From the NCBI GenBank assembly GCA_013368325.1, contig JAACJK010000155.1, positions 1-19,893 on the forward strand: a stretch of DNA of 19,893 nucleotides. Direction: 5' to 3'. How positions within the stretch are numbered: the first letter of the stretch is position 1; each line of letters opens with the position of its first letter. This stretch comes from Ephemerocybe angulata. Lineage: Eukaryota > Basidiomycota > Agaricomycetes > Agaricales > Psathyrellaceae. The position numbers and the translations under genes were made by a program. Of the stretch, positions 10,071-17,074 are shown one piece after another. A model generated the notes under the pieces. The model was not told the DNA's origin, did not search any database, and was given only the letters and a program-made list of their open reading frames with translations.

Positions 10071-12709
10071 TCAGAGCTTTACCCTCTTTCCGGGGCCTGC
10101 ATCACAGCTAAGAGAACATACGGCTGATAGTACTACAGAGCCGCGCTCACTTCCACGCAGTTTCCGCTTCGTTGGTGGTCGACTAGTTGTTGGTCGACTA
10201 GAACAGGTGGAAGCCTCGGAAGCAGGCTGATTGAGCCCTAGTTGAGGGCGAGGTTGTGGCGCCCTCGTTCCAGCCAGGGATTGCTGAAGGGAAAAGAGGC
10301 CCAGACGTCGCAGGATTCTCTGACATCGTCGAAGAATATCAGGGCAGTGGCACAGGCAGGTGCGTAGTTCTCATACTCAAGTCGCATCTCTGGCGAGTTT
10401 CGGAGGTAGTCGCCATAAAGCTGCACCCTGAAAGGCTCGAGTCTGGCCGCGATAGGTTTGACATCATCATGAAGGCTTGAGACGATGTCGTGGCTGAGGC
10501 CCCGATGACGACGTTCCCTCGGCGTTCCGAATCGGCAAAGTGACCCTGAAAGAGAGCATGAGCCGCGATTTTGGAGGCATCGCACCCGATACGACTGGTG
10601 ATGAGCCAGACAATAAGCCACCATAACGATTCGATATCATGAAAGAACGTGTGTACGACTGCTTTGGACGCCGCCGGAATGGCCTTCCCTCTACCGAAGA
10701 CAGGGAGGATTACTTTTTTGAAGTCGAACTCGTGTCGAACCCAGAGCAGCAGCGAGGCTTCAATCTCATAGGCAATGAAGTAGGGCGTCCCCTGTACATT
10801 CTTCGGTCAGCTTTGGTACTGCAGTGACATAGGGCAACTCACAATCGTCGCATCAGGCGATGTCGCCAGTTTCGGTGAACATTTCTTCGCAAACTCGAGG
10901 TCAGCCAACCTAACCGACCATTTTCCGTCAACCTTGATGGCCAAGACGTTTCCATCGCTGATGTCTCTGTGGACCCATCCGGCACAGAACATAATCAAGA
11001 GCGCTACGAAAGGTATTGAGTTGACATAAAGACTAACAACGCCAAGCAGCCTTACCGAAATAGGCCTGATTGAGTACCTCCATCGCGTCTCCTAGGGTCG
11101 GGAGGTCCGACACCCGAGTGCAAAGCTCAGGAAAGACAAAGAAACAGCGCTTCTTGGAGGAAAGGGTGGGTGGATTCTGTGTAGGCCACTCCTCGCGCGG
11201 TTTTCGTTGCGAACTTCTCCTGTTCCGTTCGTTGTGTTCTACGTCTTCCGCCAAGGTATCGGGTTCGACCTGGTTGCTGACCGGTTCCCAAACGTGTTCC
11301 GAAGGAAGGGACTTCCCAGGCCGGCCCGTATAGCACATCCTTTCATCATAGCGTAGAAATAGACTTTTGTATGAGTCGTCCTTCAAATAGCCACGCAGTC
11401 GGCGAATTCTTCCCGGTCGCTAGGTATGCCCATCAGAATCGGTAATGATTCCCAATCGGATTGCCTGAGGCTGTCGATATCCTGGAAAAGGATGCGTTGA
11501 AGTTCGAATTCTGTCGCAGAGTCGGCGTCTACCCAAGTATCCTTCAAGACAATCTCTTGGCCCTTGTGTTTCGGCTTCAGATTGCTCTTCGACGTGACCT
11601 CGACGGCATTCCAGATGTGTGTGTGGCCTTTAGAGATGGTGCGTCGTCTTGAAGAAGAACGACTGTGGTTGCGTCTGGGCTGACTTCGATCGTAGCCGAT
11701 GGCTCGACTTGAGAATGGGTGCTTTGGGGGGAATCCCGTCCAGTTCGTAGAGATAGGACCCGTCGGTTAGACGAGTAATATGAGACTCATATCCCAGTAC
11801 TTCTCGGTCCGCCGAAAAGAGCGAGACAAAGACACGGATAAGTAAGTCAGGCCTCTGCAGAGTATATGTCAGAAAGCTGCATCGCAATTTGCAACTCGGA
11901 GGCTTACGTTGACGTAGCTGAAAGAGGTCGCTTTAATGGTGGTCTTTCTTGTAGAATACCATAACGAGACGCGATCGTCTTCAACGCTGATCTACTGGTA
12001 TTCAGAAGTGGTTCGGTTCATCTTCGTATAAAACTTACTCCATAGATGAAATTGCGCGATATATATCGTCCTCCATACTTTCGCGCATGGCTTGAACGAG
12101 ACGTTCTCTGTTTCTAAACAGCAATTTCAGTTCTAAAAGGCATAGAAGGCACCGCAAAAGTAATCACCTGAACTGCATTCACTTCGTCCAGGCTCAGAGC
12201 GACTGGCACAGTCAAACCGCCGAAACCGAGAGAAGCAACCGAGATAGACGTCCGCTGGTACCCGCCTTCGAATGAGTCATCGGAGGCGCTGTCGTCGATG
12301 TCACTTTCAACGACACTTTCAGCGCCAGGGACAAAGGACAGCTTAAGTCCATTCCCTTGAAGTCCCGCTTTCTCCATGCACTGGCGTATATCTGTGGCAA
12401 GAGTCTCCAGCTTGGCCCACTGTTTGTCTACGCTACTTAGAGAGCGTGTCAACCTGCCCTCCGATGCTCGATGGGAAAACCCCTTCAAAACTAAAGGAAA
12501 AGATTGTTCGTCGACTTGCGAACCATCCTGTCGACAGTCTGGTGTTTGCCCGCGGGTAGGGCTGATGTGGTCCGAGCAGAACGTTTGGACCGGGCGATAA
12601 GCACCCGTTTGTTTTGCAGCTTCTTCAGGACGTCGTCCAGAACAGAAGGGTTCGGAGGAGGGATGAAGCAATTTTCGAGGAAGACATTTGTTTCAGAGTA
12701 AAGCAGCAT
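10071..12709 (-). CDS. FunK1-type kinase copy D, complete layout including basic tail
   Basis: Fourth FunK1-type kinase. Start at 12709 (MLLYSETNVFLENCFIPPPN). The second block is open for a long way: LVLKGFSHRASEGRLTRSL, then DIRQCMEKAGLQGNGLKLSF. Introns: I 12167-12114, II 12038-11992, III 11907-11855, IV 11055-11004, V 10842-10792. Kinase blocks: GYESHITRLTDGSYLYELD, HIWNAVEVTSK, EIVLKDTW, DSATEFELQ, YLKDDSYKSLFLRYDE, RCFFVFPELCTRVSDLP, FCAGWVHRDISDGNVLAIK, RLADLEFAKK, GTPYFIAYEI, HDIESLWWLIVWLITSR, and EMRLEYENYAPACATALIFF. A stop in that frame at 10238 is passed if one G is missing at 10262-10264; the tail then reads SRPPTKRKLRGSERG ... AGPGKRVKL with a stop at 10071-10073, matching the tail of the sister copies. 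Other breaks: a compensating pair in exon 3, and indels near 11637, 11401 and 10500. HRD, Asn and Asp residues are intact. Confidence 0.75.
10172..10201. repeat. Two 15-bp tandem units in copy D tail
   Basis: TTGGTGGTCGACTAG is followed directly by TTGTTGGTCGACTAG. Read on the minus strand in the tail frame of copy D this is a five-residue duplication (TSRPT / TSRPP) just before the KRK cluster, so it is a small in-frame expansion of the disordered tail rather than an independent element. Confidence 0.6.
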
Positions 12710-12766
12710 TCCTTGGGGGAAATTGAAGGTCCAAACGACTGAGAGAAGGTGGTGGTTGAGATTGAA

Positions 12767-12781
12767 GACGCGAAGCGCGTC
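12767..12781. promoter_or_regulatory. 15-nt palindrome GACGCG-AAG-CGCGTC upstream of copy D
   Basis: A perfect 6-bp inverted repeat with a 3-nt centre lies 58 nt above the ATG, between the start and the TGTTCC element. It is identical upstream of copy E (16255-16269). ACGCG-type sequence also occurs at the same place in B, C and F. ACGCG is the core of the yeast MluI cell-cycle box; that link is only a suggestion. Confidence 0.4.
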
Positions 12782-12791
12782 GCCAACTGTC

Positions 12792-12814
12792 CAATTGTTC
12801 CGAATGATGTTCCC
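12792..12814 (-). promoter_or_regulatory. Shared upstream element of copy D
   Basis: TGTTCC-N6-TGTTCCC (plus strand sense) 83 nt above the ATG at 12709, identical to the copy E element over at least 20 bases. Confidence 0.55.
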
Positions 12815-12837
12815 GCGATGTCTGGTCGCCACTGCCT

Positions 12838-12856
12838 GGCCGGCCTCAAGCCGGCC
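12838..12856. repeat. GC-rich inverted repeat upstream of copy D
   Basis: GGCCGGC, a 5-nt loop CTCAA, then GCCGGCC: a perfect 7-bp stem. Copy E has only one arm-like GGCCGGCC at the matching place. It could form a hairpin; no function can be read from it. Confidence 0.5.
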
Positions 12857-13450
12857 TCGCGAGGCTGGATTCCAAAATGCGCTTTGTGTGGGCTCTGGAC
12901 GCAGAAATTAGTATAGTTTATCTATATTGCTGACAGGTAGAGCAGCAGATATGTACTCAACAGTATCGATAGCAGGCAGTTGTGGGACAGGGAAGGGTCA
13001 CCGGTCAGGCCAAACCAGCGAATTCGAACGAGGATGTTGAAATGGAGCATCTCCGCGGACTCTAACGTTCAATGAGCAATGAGGTACGTACCTATTACCC
13101 GACGGTCTCAAAGCAGGCGTCTGTTCGAGGAGCTCCGAAAGAACGATTTGGCGCACCGAAGATTAGGTTGGTTGTCTCGTGATAATTACAACCCATCCTC
13201 ACTCAACACCTTCTCAATACCTCCCAGCCCGCCCAGAAAGCTGTTCCTTCAGCCAACGGGCGCCGTACAAATTGAGGCCCCTGGGAATAGATATAGGTCT
13301 CGGAGGTGTGTAATTGGAATAAAATCGCTTTGGTTGAGCCCCCCATACATACATTATTATGAAACAAAACAAGGAGTGAGGAATGCAACAGAGCTTGGCT
13401 CTGAATGACGGACAAGGACCGTCGAAATGGCGGCTAATGGCACCCGCCCT
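12857..13450. other. Intergenic region between copies D and E
   Basis: No gene is recognised in about 590 nt. The part next to copy D (to about 13075) is visibly related to the region upstream of copy E (about 16330-16500), including the shared phrases ACAGGCCAAA-like and GAAATGGA(A/G)CATCTC, so the D/E duplication includes the promoter. Nothing is recognised between 13080 and 13450. Confidence 0.45.
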
Positions 13451-16189
13451 TCAAGCGCCTCCACGGTCATTTAACGCGAACTGAAGGGTCCTCTTCTTCT
13501 TGGAAGGGCCAGGTCGATCTTCATCCTCATCAATAGACTGGTCCATGGACGATCCTGGGATGTCATTGTCGGGGTGAAGAGACTTTCGCTTTGATTTTTG
13601 ACGAGAACCGTTTGATGACTTTTCGGAAGGAGGTGGCACAGCCAGTGGCCCGAGGTGGGGTGCAATTCGAGGCACCTCCATTGTGGTCGTGGGTCGCTGA
13701 AGTGGCAAGAAGGCCCATTCGTCACGGAAATTCTCGATACTTTTGAAGAATACCATAGGAGCGACGCAGGCAGGCGCGTAATTTTCAAGCACCAGTCGCA
13801 TCTGTGCGGTGTTTCGGATACAGGAGCCATGCAGCCAGACCCTGAAAGGGTCGAGTTTCTTCGCGATAATCTTGACACCATTATGAAGGCTTGGTAGGAT
13901 GCTTTCGAGGCCTTGCGTGAAGACTTGACCTCGAGCAACATTGGCCGCAGCCTCGGAGAAACTTGAAACCCGGAAGATATCCTGAGCCGCGATCTTGGAG
14001 GCGTCGCACCCGATACGACTGGTGATGAGCCAGAGAATAAGCCACCATAGTGATTCGAGATCGTGAAAGAAGGTGTGTACGACTCCTTGAGATCCTGCCG
14101 GATTGGCCTCTCCGTCTCGCTCAGGTCCTGCTGGCTCCGAGTCGTCCTCTTCATCCCATGTAGGTAGGGTTAAAACCTTGAAGTCGAACATTTCCTGACC
14201 AGTAAAGCAGAGTGGCACCGAGGTCCTTATTTCATGCGCCATGAAGTATGGCGTTCCCTTCAAATAGGTATCAATCTCAAATAGTCATTCAAATGTGAGG
14301 TGCAATCAAAACTCACTGTTTTTGGATCAAGAGAGCCTGCGTTCGGCGAGAGTTTCTTCACAAACTCAAGATCAGCAAGCTTAGCCGCCCATTTGCCCTC
14401 CACTTCAATAGCAAGGATTTGCCGTCGCTGATATCTCTGTGAACCCATCCCGCACAGAACATGATTAAGAGCGCTAGAGATAATAAGCAGCTAGATCTGC
14501 CGTCATACACCTACCAAACTCACCGAAACAGGCCTGATTCAAGACGTTCATTGCGTCTCCGAGACTGGGAAGGTCGGACACACGCTTGCAGGTATCGGGG
14601 AAGACGAAGAAACAGCGCCTCCTCGAGGTAAGGCACATGTTCGGGGCAAAACTGTCCTTCAGAGGATGTGACCGTGCTGTCCTTCTGCCATGCCCCTGAT
14701 GTTCAAGGTTTCCGGCGGGAGTATGGGCGACACTGCCGGACGTGTTCGCGGGGTTCCAGACTTGCTCTGGGCTAAGCGACTTGGTAGACTGGCCAGCATA
14801 GTGCATCCTCTCATCGTATCGTAGGAAGAGACTCTTATAAGAGTCGTCCTTCAGATAGCCCCGTAGACGACGAAACTCTTCCCGATCGGAGGTATCCCCT
14901 TCAAAATCGGCAAAGATTCCCAGTCCGATTGCTTGAGAATATCGATGTCCTGGAAAAGTCGGCGTTGCAGGTCGAATTCAGTCGCAGAGTCAGCGTCTAG
15001 CCAAGTATCCTTCAAGATAATTTCCCGGCCCTTGGGCTTAGGCTTGAGGTTGCTCTTCGACATGACCTCCACGGCCTTCCAAATGCGACTGTTGCCTGCA
15101 GAGACAAGGTTCGTCGTCTTGAAAAAGAACGAGGGGTCTTGATTTGGGCCTGCTTTGACCGCAGCCGTTGGCTCGACTTCAGGTTGCTAGCCTTGGCCGC
15201 GATTCGGCCTAGTTCGTAAAGGTAGGAACCGTCAGCGAGACGAGTGATATGAGACTCGTATCCCAAGGCGTCTCGGTCCGCAGAAAAGAGAGAGACGAAG
15301 ACGCGAATAAGTAAGTCAGGCCTCTACACAGCGACTATCAGCAAGCTGCATCGCGGTGTACTCTGGGAGCAATTCGGAGACTCACTGTGATATAGCTGAA
15401 CGTAGTCGCTTTGACGGTGGTCTTTCTTGTAGAATACCACAACGAGACGCGATCGTCTTCAATGCTGATCTACTGGTATTCAGAAGTGGTTCAGTTCATC
15501 CTTGCATGGAAACTTACTCCATAGATAAAATTACGCGATATATCGCCGTACATACTTTCGCGCATGGCTTGAACGAGACGTTCTCTGTTCTAAATAGGAA
15601 TTGTCAGTTCTAAAACCATGGAAGGCACCGCAAAAGTAATCACCTGGACTGCATTCACTTCGTCCAGCCTCAGAGCGACTGGCACAGTCGAACCGTCGAA
15701 ACCGAGAGAAGCAACTGAGTTAGACCCTTCCCCAGTCCGCTGGTCTCCGCCTTCGACTGAGTCATCAGAGGCGTTGTCGTCGATGCCACTTTCACCGACA
15801 TTTCCAACATCAGGGACCAAGGATAGCCTAAGCCCATTCTCTCGAAGTCCCGCTTTCCCCATGCAGTGGCGTATCCGTGGCAAGGGTCTCCAGCTTGGCC
15901 CACAGTTTGTCTACGCTACTTAGAGAGCGTGTCAACCTGCCCTCCGATGTTCGATGGGCCAACCCCTTCAAGACTAGAGGAAAAGATTGTTCAACTTGCG
16001 AACCATCCTGTCGACAGTTTGATGTTTGCCCGCGGGTAGGGCTAATGTGGTCCGAGCAGAACGTTTGGACCGGGCGATAAGTACGCGTTTGTTTTGCAGT
16101 TTCTTCAGGACGTCGTCTAGAAGAGAAGGGTTCGGAGGAGGGATGAAGCAATTTTCAAGAAATGCGTCTGTTTCAGAGTAAAGCAGCAT
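13451..16189 (-). CDS. FunK1-type kinase copy E, full-length layout, mosaic of D, C and B
   Basis: Fifth FunK1-type kinase. Start at 16189 (MLLYSETDAFLENCFIPPPN). Introns: I 15643-15590, II 15517-15470, III 15385-15324, IV 14523-14474, V 14316-14258. Blocks: GDISRNFIYG, DDRVSLWYSTRKTTVKAT, GYESHITRLADGSYLYELG, SRIWKAVEVMSKSNLKPK, EIILKDTW, RCFFVFPDTCKRVSDLP, FCAGWVHRDISDG, KLADLEFVKK, GTPYFMAHEI, HDLESLWWLILWLITSR, and an open 3' exon to the stop at 13451 with QKSKRKSLHPDND, an acidic SIDEDEDRP and GPSKKKRTLQ, ending RGGA. Breaks by comparison: two bases near 15873, one A near 15155 (AAAA to AAA), one C near 14888 (CCC to CC) and one base near 14418, directly behind HRDISDGN. The 3' part is long and clean, so the C-lobe is the best-preserved part. 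Introns and exons match different sister copies in turn. Confidence 0.75.
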
Positions 16190-16254
16190 TTATTGAGAGC
16201 AAATTAGAGGCCCAAGCAACTCGGAGAACTTAGAAGATGGTGGTTGAGATTGAA

Positions 16255-16269
16255 GACGCGAAGCGCGTC
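16255..16269. promoter_or_regulatory. 15-nt palindrome GACGCG-AAG-CGCGTC upstream of copy E
   Basis: Same perfect inverted repeat as upstream of copy D, 66 nt above the ATG at 16189. It may simply be shared by recent duplication of the promoter. Confidence 0.4.
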
Positions 16270-16279
16270 GCCAACAGTC

Positions 16280-16302
16280 CAATTGTTCCGAATGATGTTC
16301 CC
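16280..16302 (-). promoter_or_regulatory. Shared upstream element of copy E
   Basis: TGTTCC-N6-TGTTCCC followed by ACG, 91 nt above the ATG. Flanked on the gene side by the GACGCG palindrome and a CTCAACCACCA leader. Confidence 0.55.
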
Positions 16303-16376
16303 ACGACGTCCGATTGGCCACCGCGCGGCCGGCCTCGCGATATGCGCCTCAAGTCTGAGGTCTGTACGCAGGACTT

Positions 16377-16386
16377 CATATAAATA
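16377..16386 (-). promoter_or_regulatory. TATA-like box of copy E
   Basis: TATTTATATG on the minus strand, about 190 nt above the ATG and about 75 nt above the paired TGTTCC element. If it acts as a TATA box, the TGTTCC element would lie in the 5' leader. Weak, single-copy evidence. Confidence 0.25.
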
Positions 16387-17074
16387 GAGCAAGCAGACAT
16401 GAACTGAGCAACGAATAGTTGAGACAGGGCAGATTTGAGAAGGACAGGCCAAATCAGCGAACGATTTGAAATGGAACATCTCTGCTCGTCCAGGGATTGC
16501 CCAAATTTCACTCCCGTGCATATGATAAGAGCACTCAGAAGGGTTACATTACAATCGGTTCTTAACTGCCAGACAGTATACAGTGATAACTCTGATGGAA
16601 AGCCTAGGAAGTAAAAAGACATCGACACTCGATCCTGTGAGTCTGGGTACAGGTAACAGGTACGAGGTCTCCTACAGCTTCATCCTTTTGTATGGACCGG
16701 GCTCGTCTCCCAAGCCACTATATCGGCTCTCCAAGGCCAGAGCGGAACGTCCATTATCCAAGTTTCGGGGATTTCCTCTTCGCTGGTTCTCGATTACACC
16801 TAGAGACGGGGAGTAGCTGTTTCGTCCGCTGGCCGCGCTTATCCCAAACTTCGCTGGACCCACACGTTACCATCATGAACGTCCTTATGGCATTGCTAGC
16901 CCATCCGCTCAACAGAGGTAATTTTAACTCGAGCAGCGAGCTGGGTATCCATTTCACCAGTAAAGAATGCTGAGGGTGACAGTACTTTACAAACAGGGAG
17001 CCTTGACTTAATTATGGGGAAATGGTGAAGAAATCAAAAGAGTGGATGTGACAAAATCTTCCAGAGTAGTATGA
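16387..17074. other. Intergenic region between copies E and F
   Basis: No gene is recognised. The side near copy E (to about 16500) resembles the region upstream of D. Short plus-strand open frames (16583-16973) show no motif and no intron-exon pattern. The stop of copy F lies at the right edge. Confidence 0.4.

Noticed and set aside
13471..14154. 227-residue minus-strand frame overlapping the 3' exon of copy E
   Set aside because: Shifted shadow of the real frame, which carries GTPYFMAHEI, HDLESLWWLILW and the conserved tail.
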